Assembly: GCA_964641715.1 (NCBI GenBank)
Contig: CAZXMB010000066.1
Span: 1-15,713 of the forward strand
Source of the DNA: CAZXMB01 sp964641715
Lineage (GTDB): Bacteria > Desulfobacterota > BSN033 > UBA1163
Length of the DNA stretch: 15,713 nucleotides
Reading direction: 5' to 3'
Below the pieces are notes generated by a model, which had not been told where the DNA came from, did no database searches, and worked only from the letters and a program-made list of their open reading frames with translations. A program made the translations under genes and the position numbers. How positions within the stretch are numbered: position 1 is the stretch's first letter; every line of letters begins with the position of its first letter. This document shows, in pieces, positions 6,981 through 14,597 of this stretch.

Positions 6981-9806
6981 ATGAAAAGTCCGAAATACGT
7001 TTATCTCTTTGAAGAAGCAGAGGGTGCTGACAAGAAACTCTTTGGAGGGAAAGGGGCAGGGCTGGCAGAGATGACACGCATGGGTCTCCCTGTTCCACCC
7101 GGGTTCATTGTAACGACCGACGCCTGTCTACGGTATTATGAAAACAAGAGGAAACTTCCCAAAGGGTTGATGGAGGAGGTCCAGGAGAACCTGAAGAAGG
7201 TTGAGGAAAAGACGGGTAAGATATTCGGAAACCCTCAAAATCCCCTCTTCTTCTCCGTCCGATCGGGCGCGGCCCTCTCCATGCCGGGGATGATGGATAC
7301 CATCCTCAATCTGGGGTTAAATGACGATACCATTGAGGGACTGATTCATCTTACCTCGGATGGCAGATTTGCCTTTGATGCCTTTCGGAGATTCATCCAG
7401 CTCTTCGGAAAGATTGCCCTGGGGCTTGATGAGAAGGAGTTTGATGAGATTCTCAACAGAATAAAACAGAAGGCCGGCGTGACGGATGACACGGAGCTTG
7501 ATGCAGACCACCTCAGGGATATCTCTGACCAGTATCTCGCCTTAATTAAAAAGAGAAGAGGCTCTCCTTTTTCTGAAGACCCCATGGTTCAATTAAAACT
7601 TGCCATCGAAGCGGTCTTTAACTCCTGGATGGGAAAGAGAGCGGTCGATTACCGGAGGGAATTTCATATCACCCCTGAGATGGCCAATGGGACAGCGGTC
7701 AATGTCTGCACCATGGTCTTCGGAAATATGGGCTTCGATTCCGCCACGGGGGTGGCGTTTACAAGAGACCCCGCCACAGGAGAAAACATTCTCTACGGGG
7801 AATATCTGGTCAATGCCCAGGGTGAGGATGTGGTGGCTGGCATCAGGACACCCAAGCCCGTCCAGGAGATGAAGAAGGAGATGCCGAAGATTTACCGGGA
7901 ATTGGAGCGGGTGAGAAAGGCTCTCGAAGAACATTTCCACGAGGTTCAGGATTTTGAATTTACGGTGGAGCGGGGAACCCTCTACATCCTTCAGACCCGA
8001 AACGGAAAGATGAATGCCCAGGCCATTGTCCGGACCTCCAGAGAGATGGCTTCGGAAAAGCTGATCGATAAGGAGAAGGCTGTTTTGAGGTTAAAACCTC
8101 ACGATCTGGAGCAACTACTCCACAAGCGGATTGATCCGGGGTATAAGGGGAAACCGGTTGCTGTCGGACTGGCCGCCTCTCCTGGAGCTGCCTCCGGGAA
8201 AGCCGTCTTTGATGCCGATGAGGCGGAAAGGATGGGAAAACTGGGCTACAAGGTGATCCTTGTCCGGGAGGAGACAAAACCGGAGGATATCCATGGGTTC
8301 TTCGCCTCCCAGGGAATCCTGACGAGCCGGGGCGGAAAGACCTCCCATGCGGCAGTGGTGGCAAGAGGGATGGGAAAACCCTGTGTTTCTGGATGTGAGG
8401 CGCTTCATATTGACCCCGAAGAAAGAGAGGCGTCCATCGGGAACCTCCGCATCAAGGAGGGAGACTTCATTACCATTGACGGGTCCAAAGGCGAAGTCTA
8501 TATGGGAGAGGTTCCAACCGTTGATCCCGAGATCAGCAAAGATCTCCTCACCCTTTTGAATTGGGCGGATGAGATCAGAACAACGGGGGTCCGCGCCAAC
8601 GCCGATACGCCTGAGGATGCGATCAGGGCAAGACAGCTGGGCGCAGAGGGGATTGGCCTCTGTCGAACTGAAAGGATGTTCAATGCCGTCGACCGGCTTC
8701 CGATCGTTCGGGAGATGATTCTCGCGGGAACAAAAGAGAAAAGGGCAGAAGCCATTTCCAGGCTTCTTCCCTTACAGAAAGGCGATTTTAAAGAGATCCT
8801 GCGCGCCATGAAGGGATTACCTGTAACCATCCGGCTTCTCGATCCTCCACTCCATGAATTTCTCCCCTCTGCGGAGGAGTTGACCTCGGAGCTAAGGAAC
8901 CTCGGAAACCTTGAATCCGCCCTTGATTCAATGGAGAACATCTCCGAAGCGATGAGGTATCTCGATACCCCTTCCAAGGAATCTCTCAAACTCCTTGAGC
9001 ATGTAGCCTCTGATATTGCCGAGATCAAGGAGAAGCGGCTTGATAAGAAGCTGGTTCGAAAACAGCGGGAGACTCTCCGGAAGGTGAAGGAGATGATGGA
9101 GGTCAACCCGATGCTCGGCCATCGGGGAGTAAGATTGGGAATCACCTACCCCGAAATCTACAGGATGCAGATTCAGGCCATTATGGAGGCAACGGCTGAA
9201 TTGGTCAAAGAAGGGGTGAATGTCCAGCCCGAAATCATGGTTCCCCAGGTCTGCACCGCTCAGGAGCTGAAATGGGTTTATGAGCTGACGAAAAAGTTAC
9301 AGAAGGAAGTGGAGAAGGCGTACGGGGTGAAGATCCAGTTTAAATTCGGAACAATGATCGAAGTGGTCAGGGCCTGTATGAGGGCAGGGAGATTGGCAGA
9401 GGTAGCTGACTTCTTTTCCTTCGGAACGAACGACCTCACCCAGGCGACTTTCTCTTTTTCGAGAGAGGATGCGGAGAATAAATTCCTGCCCCTTTACAAT
9501 CAACGAAAGATTCTTCAGGATAATCCTTTCGAGGTCCTGGATGTAAAGGGGGTGGGAAGATTAATGATGATTACGATTGAATGGGGAAGGAGAACAAAAC
9601 CTGACCTCAAGATCGGGATCTGCGGGGAGCATGGAGGCCATCCGGAATCGGTCGAGTTCTGTCACTCCATTGGTCTTTCCTATGTGAGCTGTTCGGTCCC
9701 GAGACTTCCCATTGCACGCCTCGCCGCAGCCCATGCAAAGCTGAAAGAACAGGAGAAAAAAACTCCCCCAAAATACGATCCCGATTATCCCAGTCTGTTT
9801 TTCTAA
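6981..9806 (+). CDS. ppdK: Pyruvate, phosphate dikinase
   Basis: Reversibly converts pyruvate, ATP and phosphate to PEP, AMP and pyrophosphate (EC 2.7.9.1). Domains: ATP-grasp (about 1-350, GGKGAGLAEM near the start and SVRSGAALSMPGMMDTILNLG), the phosphohistidine domain with H456 in GGKTSHAAVVARGMG, and the PEP/pyruvate barrel with GLCRTERMF, NPMLGHRGVRLG, FSFGTNDLTQ and the catalytic C881 in GICGEHGG. T454, two residues before the histidine, is the position modified by the PPDK regulatory protein where that exists. The protein has 941 residues against about 875-910 usually; the excess is an insertion of about 49 residues between HEF (ending at 627) and NPMLGHRG (709). The ATG has AAGGA seven bases upstream. 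Divergent from ppsA and convergent with the second Ade-family gene. Confidence 0.95.
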   Translation: MKSPKYVYLFEEAEGADKKLFGGKGAGLAEMTRMGLPVPPGFIVTTDACLRYYENKRKLPKGLMEEVQENLKKVEEKTGKIFGNPQNPLFFSVRSGAALSMPGMMDTILNLGLNDDTIEGLIHLTSDGRFAFDAFRRFIQLFGKIALGLDEKEFDEILNRIKQKAGVTDDTELDADHLRDISDQYLALIKKRRGSPFSEDPMVQLKLAIEAVFNSWMGKRAVDYRREFHITPEMANGTAVNVCTMVFGNMGFDSATGVAFTRDPATGENILYGEYLVNAQGEDVVAGIRTPKPVQEMKKEMPKIYRELERVRKALEEHFHEVQDFEFTVERGTLYILQTRNGKMNAQAIVRTSREMASEKLIDKEKAVLRLKPHDLEQLLHKRIDPGYKGKPVAVGLAASPGAASGKAVFDADEAERMGKLGYKVILVREETKPEDIHGFFASQGILTSRGGKTSHAAVVARGMGKPCVSGCEALHIDPEEREASIGNLRIKEGDFITIDGSKGEVYMGEVPTVDPEISKDLLTLLNWADEIRTTGVRANADTPEDAIRARQLGAEGIGLCRTERMFNAVDRLPIVREMILAGTKEKRAEAISRLLPLQKGDFKEILRAMKGLPVTIRLLDPPLHEFLPSAEELTSELRNLGNLESALDSMENISEAMRYLDTPSKESLKLLEHVASDIAEIKEKRLDKKLVRKQRETLRKVKEMMEVNPMLGHRGVRLGITYPEIYRMQIQAIMEATAELVKEGVNVQPEIMVPQVCTAQELKWVYELTKKLQKEVEKAYGVKIQFKFGTMIEVVRACMRAGRLAEVADFFSFGTNDLTQATFSFSREDAENKFLPLYNQRKILQDNPFEVLDVKGVGRLMMITIEWGRRTKPDLKIGICGEHGGHPESVEFCHSIGLSYVSCSVPRLPIARLAAAHAKLKEQEKKTPPKYDPDYPSLFF

Positions 9807-9816
9807 AACGGGAAGT

Positions 9817-9882
9817 CAATAATGAAAATTCGAAATTGAGAAGCGGTATTTAACTTCCTATTTCCTATTTTCCATTTATTTA
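9817..9882. repeat. Period-7 inverted-repeat element 3 (degenerate)
   Basis: The right arm reads TTCCTAT, TTCCTAT, TTTCCAT, TTATTTA (9855-9882) with exact seven-base spacing. The left arm ATGAAAA, TTCGAAA, TTGAGAA (9822-9842) is an imperfect inverted copy, about 14 of 21 positions matching. It fills the 73-base gap between the convergent ppdK and Ade-like genes. Its last unit contains the stop codon of the latter. It is less regular than elements 1 and 2. Confidence 0.5.
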
Positions 9883-11604
9883 AGGCTCAACGGTGAGGAC
9901 TTTTCGGTCTTTCAACCTAACATATCCTCGATGGGTGATTCGCAGGTGGGGAATGGCCGCCGTGCTGAGGGTATCCACGGTGAGAATGGGGTTTTCCCAT
10001 CTCACCTCATTCTCTCTCAGGCATTCTCCCAGGTATTTTGTCTCCTCTCTTATTCTCTCCATCGGTTTCAATGAAATCAGTCCACAGAGGGGAGCGGGAA
10101 ATTCTGCGACAACTTCTTCTCCGATGGCATAGACGCCTCCTCCTCCGATCTCCTTAAGTCTTTCAATGACCGTTTTCATCGATGGATGATCACACCCCAC
10201 GATGATCATATCCGTGCTGTCCCAGTTCATCGTCGTTCCATAGGCCCCTCTCTGGAGGCCAAATCCCTTCAGCAATCCCATAAATGAACCTCTATTTCCA
10301 AGTCGGTCCAGGGCAAGAACCATGATGACATCTCCGGATTCCTCAGGTTGATCGAGATCAATCATTCTCTCCTTTGTGACAAGCCTGCTCACCAGCTCCA
10401 CCGCCCTTGCCTTTCCATGGACCGGAAGCGGGGGGAAGGTATCATTCCCGATTTCTACCGTATGGAACATAGGTTCAGGGAAAAAAACCTTTTTGGGTTC
10501 GGCCAGTGATTTGCCATCCCTGAAGATGATTCTTCCGTCGGACATCACTAGCTGAGGCGAAAATTCACCGGGTGAAGGCACGATCACGATATCAGCCTTT
10601 CTTCCGGGTGACAGAGACCCGATGAGATGGTCGAGACGGAAGTGTTCTGCCACATTGATTGTCACCATTTGATAAAGTGTCTCCGGCGGAATGCCAAGTT
10701 TCAATCCACTTCTGACGGGGGCATCAAGATAGCCTCCCTCAATAAATCCCTCGGGATCAACGCCATCGGTTGAGAGGATCAGCCTTCTCAAATCGATCCT
10801 CTTCCTAAAGATGCCGGCAACAGTGGAGAGCTCCTTTCGGATGGAGCCTTCCCTGATCATCACCCAGTATCCAAGCCTCAGCCTCTCCAGGACCTCTTCT
10901 TCGGTAATGGGCTCATGGCAGGAGGAGACCCCAAGGTCGGCATAAGCCTGGAGTTTTCTCCCTGAGGCTCCTGCGGTATGCCCCTCTACCAACTTACCCA
11001 TACCCAGAGTGACCGCAACGAGATCCCTTATCCTTTCCCCCTGCCTCCCTTCCAGAAAAATGTTCCCCCAGTAGATCTCACCCATCCCCAGACATTTTGG
11101 ATCCCTCAGAAAGGGAAGAAGCGATTCATTGCTTTGAGCCATGACCTCTTCAGAGGGCGTGAGCCCGCAAAGCGCAGGAAGGGTGTAATAAAACCGGATC
11201 GGCTGTCCCTCAAAGCCCCTCACGGGAAATTCAATTCCATCTTTCCCCGAGATGTTTGCGGTTTCCATGATCTCGGTGATGATGGTGGTCACACCGGTTG
11301 GGATGACATGCCTGACAAACTCCTCAATACCATACCGGTTACTAACGGCATGCGTATGGCCATCAATCAATCCCGGAAGGAGGAGCATTCCCCCTGCATC
11401 GATCACCACGGTGTGCCCTTCTTGAAGGGGATCATGATCCGGCCCCACATAGGCAATTCTGCCATCCTTGATCCAGACCGATTCTCCCCGGATCAGTTCA
11501 CCGGTGAAAACATTGAAGGTCTTTCCGTTCGTGATCAGGAGATCGGGAGCCAGATTCCCGGAGGCCACCTCACTCAGGCACTTCCTCAGCCGCATATCCT
11601 CCAT
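9880..11604 (-). CDS. Divergent adenine-deaminase-family amidohydrolase (substrate uncertain)
   Basis: A 574-residue relative of the ade product at the left of the window, with the same layout: barrel plus Ade-type C-terminal domain (GLLKGFGLQRGAYGTTMNWDS). All predicted metal ligands remain: H83 and H85 (DGHTHAVS), E176 (GMGEIYWG), H209 (VEGHTAG), H230 (SSCHE), D280 (LSTDG). Residues around the substrate differ from true Ade: HIESS became HAVSN, DPHEIAN became EIMETAN, SDHE became SCHE, TDD became TDG, and the C-terminal RHQATGNIG and AHDSHN motifs are lost. It is therefore probably a hydrolase of some other purine-like or cyclic amide compound. The frame is open far upstream, but that part overlaps the thioesterase gene. 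I start at ATG 11604, one base after the thioesterase stop, with GAGGG five bases upstream. ATG 11595 is an alternative. Confidence 0.85.
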   Translation of the reverse strand: MEDMRLRKCLSEVASGNLAPDLLITNGKTFNVFTGELIRGESVWIKDGRIAYVGPDHDPLQEGHTVVIDAGGMLLLPGLIDGHTHAVSNRYGIEEFVRHVIPTGVTTIITEIMETANISGKDGIEFPVRGFEGQPIRFYYTLPALCGLTPSEEVMAQSNESLLPFLRDPKCLGMGEIYWGNIFLEGRQGERIRDLVAVTLGMGKLVEGHTAGASGRKLQAYADLGVSSCHEPITEEEVLERLRLGYWVMIREGSIRKELSTVAGIFRKRIDLRRLILSTDGVDPEGFIEGGYLDAPVRSGLKLGIPPETLYQMVTINVAEHFRLDHLIGSLSPGRKADIVIVPSPGEFSPQLVMSDGRIIFRDGKSLAEPKKVFFPEPMFHTVEIGNDTFPPLPVHGKARAVELVSRLVTKERMIDLDQPEESGDVIMVLALDRLGNRGSFMGLLKGFGLQRGAYGTTMNWDSTDMIIVGCDHPSMKTVIERLKEIGGGGVYAIGEEVVAEFPAPLCGLISLKPMERIREETKYLGECLRENEVRWENPILTVDTLSTAAIPHLRITHRGYVRLKDRKVLTVEP

Positions 11605-11605
11605 T

Positions 11606-12397
11606 TCAACCCTCGGGGTGGAGAACTTTCTCCATCGGCCTCCAGAGAACCCTCGCCCTGCATAATTCACGATGATCGCTCTTCCTGAAGAGGCTGTGGA
11701 GATAGATCGGAGGGGTATTTCCAGAAGGTTCCGTATGGATCGTGATCTCATCTCCCTGCGAACACTCTGCAAGGAAGTTTGTTTCAAGGGACTGGATATG
11801 GAACATCCTGAGCCTTTCAGCAGAATAACTATCGAGGATCCACTCGATATACTTCGTGTTATGCGCATGGTGATGCATATCGATATCGCTGTAACGGACC
11901 GTAAAAGACTTCCCCACTTTGGCCTGAACAGGGCCGGGAAGCCTTTCAGGCTCCTCAGTCAGCGGAAGAGGATCGAAGAGATGCCCCATGTGTTGAAATA
12001 GGGGCTCAATCCTTTGAGGTCTTCGGCTCTTCGAGCTTAAGACTAACCAGGCGCTCTTCGCCATTCCAAGGATATCCCCTTTTTGATGAGCAATTGAAAA
12101 ATGTCGCAGGGCAAACAATCGGCCTGTTCCCGCAAGCCAGGTCTTAATTCTGATCCGGTTTCCCCAATGCGGATATTCGTCCATTTGAATGGACAGCCGG
12201 GATAAAACCCAGAAGGACTTCTTCTCGGCGAGATCGTGATAACCCAGCTTCAGGTGATCCGCATGATGCCACGCGGTCTCCTGCATAAGATTCCAGAGGG
12301 CGGGGAGGCAGACCTCGTTCTTTGCATCCACTCCATAGAATGGGATGACATATTCATCCTCCCAGCTCCTTTTTATCTCTTCCATTGAAGTCTTCAT
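11606..12397 (-). CDS. Acyl-ACP thioesterase (FatA/FatB-like, double hot-dog)
   Basis: Predicted to release free fatty acids from acyl-acyl carrier protein in the cytosol. The 263 residues cover two hot-dog folds, as in plant FatA/FatB and the bacterial forms. The first has QETAWHHAD and SFWVLSRLSIQMDEYPHWG; the second has RYSDIDMHHHAHNTKYIEWILDSY. In the family the catalytic motif is D-x-D-x-N-x-H-x-N-N, with a cysteine about 35 residues on. Here H177 and C212 are in place, but the catalytic asparagine position is H175 and one following asparagine is H179. The start is uncertain: TTG 12403, ATG 12397 and ATG 12385 are in frame and none has a good ribosome site. A promoter-like pair ending at 12393 would favour 12385. 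It ends one base before the Ade-like gene, so the two are probably translated together. Confidence 0.85.
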   Translation of the reverse strand: MKTSMEEIKRSWEDEYVIPFYGVDAKNEVCLPALWNLMQETAWHHADHLKLGYHDLAEKKSFWVLSRLSIQMDEYPHWGNRIRIKTWLAGTGRLFALRHFSIAHQKGDILGMAKSAWLVLSSKSRRPQRIEPLFQHMGHLFDPLPLTEEPERLPGPVQAKVGKSFTVRYSDIDMHHHAHNTKYIEWILDSYSAERLRMFHIQSLETNFLAECSQGDEITIHTEPSGNTPPIYLHSLFRKSDHRELCRARVLWRPMEKVLHPEG

Positions 12398-12422
12398 AAC
12401 CAAGACAGAAGTTTCCTGTCAA
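12393..12422 (-). promoter_or_regulatory. Possible promoter of the thioesterase/Ade-like pair
   Basis: On the minus strand a perfect TTGACA (12422-12417), an 18-base spacer and TATGAA (12398-12393, four of six). Transcription would begin near 12386, one base before ATG 12385. A near-palindrome with arms GACAG and CTGTC (12404-12420) overlaps the -35 end and could bind a regulator. Readthrough from uvrB is equally possible. Confidence 0.35.
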
Positions 12423-12472
12423 ACATTACTGCCAAGCTCTTCAAAAAAGTCCATTTGATGATTGACCCTTTT

Positions 12473-14467
12473 TCAACTTATCTTCAGTTCCATCTCTTCG
12501 AGGCGTTGAATCCGGTCCCGGAGCTCAGCCGCCCGTTCAAATTCCAAACGGCTTGCGGCCTCTCTCATCTCCTTTCTCAATTTCTTGATCCCCTTGGAAA
12601 TATCTTGAAGGGAAAAATATTCTTCCTGGGTATCGGAGACTGAAGGAACGGTAAAGTAGTCGGCTTCATAGATGGAGCTCAGAATATTCCGGACCGATTT
12701 TTTTATCCCCTGGGGGGTGATCCCATGGATTTGATTGTACTCTTCCTGTATTTTCCTTCTCCGGTTTGTCTCCAGGATCGCCTGGTCCATTGCGTTGGTT
12801 ATCCTGTCGGCATAGAGGATGATCTGTCCATTCACATTCCGTGCAGCCCGGCCAAAGGTCTGGATCAACGATTTGCCCGACCGAAGAAAACCCTCCTTAT
12901 CCGCATCCAGGATAGCTACGAGAGAGACCTCCGGGAGGTCAAGGCCTTCCCTTAAAAGGTTGATCCCGATGAGGACATCAAATTCCCCCAGTCTGAGATC
13001 CTTGATGATCTCAACCCGTTCAAGGGTGTCGATATCTGAATGAAGGTACTTGACCCGGATTCCGAGATCGGCATAGTATTCCGTAAGATCCTCAGCCATC
13101 CGTTTGGTCAGGGTGGTGACAAGAACCCTCTCCTTATTCCTCACCCTCCTCTGTATCTCCCCCAGCAGGTCATCCACCTGATTCTTCGCCGGTTTCACAT
13201 CAAGGAGGGGATCACTCAATCCGGTAGGGCGGATGATCTGCTCGACGATTTTCCCTCTCCCTTTTTGGATCTCATAATCACTGGGGGTGGCGGAGACATA
13301 GACCGCCTGGCGGACACGTCTCTCAAATTCCTCAAACATGAGAGGCCGGTTGTCCAGCGCTGAAGGAAGACGAAATCCATACTCCACCAATGTCTCCTTG
13401 CGGGATCGATCTCCCCGGTACATCCCGATCAGTTGGGGGATGGTCACATGGCTTTCATCAATAAATAGAAGGTAATCCTTTGGATAATAGTCAAGCAGTG
13501 TGGGAGGTGGCTCCCCGGCTCTCCTTCCTGTCAGATGACGGGAATAGTTTTCAATCCCCTGACAGTAACCAAGTTCCTGAAGCATTTCTAAATCGAAGTT
13601 GGTCCTCTGGTCCAATCTCTGAGCTTCCAGAAGACGACCCTTAGATTTGAACCGGGCCACCTGCTCGGTCAGCTCTTCCCTGATCTTCTGGATGGCGATC
13701 TGGAGTTGGTCCGCAGGCGTCACATAGTGGCTTCCCGGGTAGATGGGAACTTTATCCAAAGGCTGTGTGACCTTCCCTCTCAAGGGATCAATCTCTGCAA
13801 GGTCTTCAACCTTTTCTCCAAAAATCCTGATCCGGACCGCCCGATTCTCCTCATGGGCGGGGAAAACCTCGATCACATCCCCTCGAACCCTGAAGGTCCC
13901 GCGGTGAAAATCGATGTCATTGCGTTCATATTGAATCTCCACTAATTTTGAGAGAACCTCCTCCCTTGAGATCCCCATCCCTTTTTCGAGGTAAAGGAGC
14001 ATCCCGTGGTAGGCCTCGGGAGATCCAAGCCCGTAAATACAGGAGACACTGGCCACGATGATCACATCGTTCCTTTCAAGAAGAGAACGGGTGGCCGCAT
14101 GTCGCATCTTATCAATCTTCTCGTTGATCCGGGTGTCCTTTTCAATATAGGTATCGGAAGATGGGATATAGGCTTCGGGTTGGTAATAGTCGTAGTAACT
14201 GACAAAAAATTCGACCGCATTCTCCGGGAAGAGCTCTTTGAATTCCCCGTAGAGTTGGGCCGCAAGGGTCTTGTTATGGGAGATCACCAGGGTGGGCTTC
14301 TGAACCCTCTCAATCACGTTGGCCATGGTGAAGGTTTTTCCTGAGCCGGTCACCCCCAGAAGGACCTGATGAGGTACTCCCTTCAGGAGACTTTCGCTCA
14401 ATGCTTCAATGGCTCTGGGCTGATCGCCTTTGGGTTTGAAGTCAGAGACGAGCCTGAATCGATTCAC
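12473..14467 (-). CDS. uvrB: Excinuclease ABC subunit B (UvrB)
   Basis: The DNA-damage-verifying helicase-like subunit of nucleotide excision repair. It is loaded by UvrA and then recruits UvrC for incision. The 664 residues are the normal length. Visible: Walker A GVTGSGKT at 38-45, the damage-probing beta-hairpin YYDYYQPEAYIP at 91-102, the Walker B region LLFIDESH near 340, C-terminal helicase motifs including TFGRAARN, and the UVR domain (about 625-660, FERAAELRDRIQRLEE) that contacts UvrC. The start is GTG 14467, giving MNRFRLVSDFKPKGDQP as in other UvrBs. An in-frame TAA lies two codons upstream, so no longer start is possible. No ribosome site precedes it; a promoter box ends seven bases before, suggesting a leaderless message. 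uvrA and uvrC are not in the window. Confidence 0.97.
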   Translation of the reverse strand: MNRFRLVSDFKPKGDQPRAIEALSESLLKGVPHQVLLGVTGSGKTFTMANVIERVQKPTLVISHNKTLAAQLYGEFKELFPENAVEFFVSYYDYYQPEAYIPSSDTYIEKDTRINEKIDKMRHAATRSLLERNDVIIVASVSCIYGLGSPEAYHGMLLYLEKGMGISREEVLSKLVEIQYERNDIDFHRGTFRVRGDVIEVFPAHEENRAVRIRIFGEKVEDLAEIDPLRGKVTQPLDKVPIYPGSHYVTPADQLQIAIQKIREELTEQVARFKSKGRLLEAQRLDQRTNFDLEMLQELGYCQGIENYSRHLTGRRAGEPPPTLLDYYPKDYLLFIDESHVTIPQLIGMYRGDRSRKETLVEYGFRLPSALDNRPLMFEEFERRVRQAVYVSATPSDYEIQKGRGKIVEQIIRPTGLSDPLLDVKPAKNQVDDLLGEIQRRVRNKERVLVTTLTKRMAEDLTEYYADLGIRVKYLHSDIDTLERVEIIKDLRLGEFDVLIGINLLREGLDLPEVSLVAILDADKEGFLRSGKSLIQTFGRAARNVNGQIILYADRITNAMDQAILETNRRRKIQEEYNQIHGITPQGIKKSVRNILSSIYEADYFTVPSVSDTQEEYFSLQDISKGIKKLRKEMREAASRLEFERAAELRDRIQRLEEMELKIS

Positions 14468-14473
14468 AAATTA

Positions 14474-14502
14474 ATTCTACAATAAAGGAGGAAAAATCCC
14501 AA
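14474..14502 (-). promoter_or_regulatory. Promoter of uvrB, predicted leaderless
   Basis: On the minus strand TTGGGA (14502-14497, four of six), a 17-base spacer and TAGAAT (14479-14474, five of six). With standard spacing the first transcribed base is 14467, the G of the uvrB GTG. No LexA-like box was recognised. Confidence 0.5.
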
Positions 14503-14504
14503 CT

Positions 14505-14565
14505 GAAACGGACGATCTCACCACGGAAGGAATGATCAGGTGAGAGCGAAAAGAGCTTCCGTTTC
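14505..14565. other. Two-tier stem-loop between the DUF362 gene and uvrB
   Basis: Outer arms GAAACGGA (14505-14512) and TCCGTTTC (14558-14565) pair perfectly. Inner arms TCTCACC (14516-14522) and GGTGAGA (14539-14545) also pair, with a 16-base loop and a one-sided bulge. It lies after the DUF362 gene and just upstream of the uvrB promoter. With no T tract it is not a classical terminator; a structured 3' end or a regulatory site is possible. Confidence 0.4.
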
Positions 14566-14597
14566 TCCTGAATCTCAGGGGCATGGACAGGGATGGG

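Noticed and set aside
1885..9882. CRISPR array from the regular seven-base repeats
   Set aside because: The units are far too short, have no spacers, and form inverted arms; no cas genes are near.
11605..11868. 88-codon upstream extension of the Ade-like frame
   Set aside because: It overlaps the conserved C-terminal part of the thioesterase in another frame, is serine/arginine-rich and does not resemble Ade; the family N-terminus begins at 11604.
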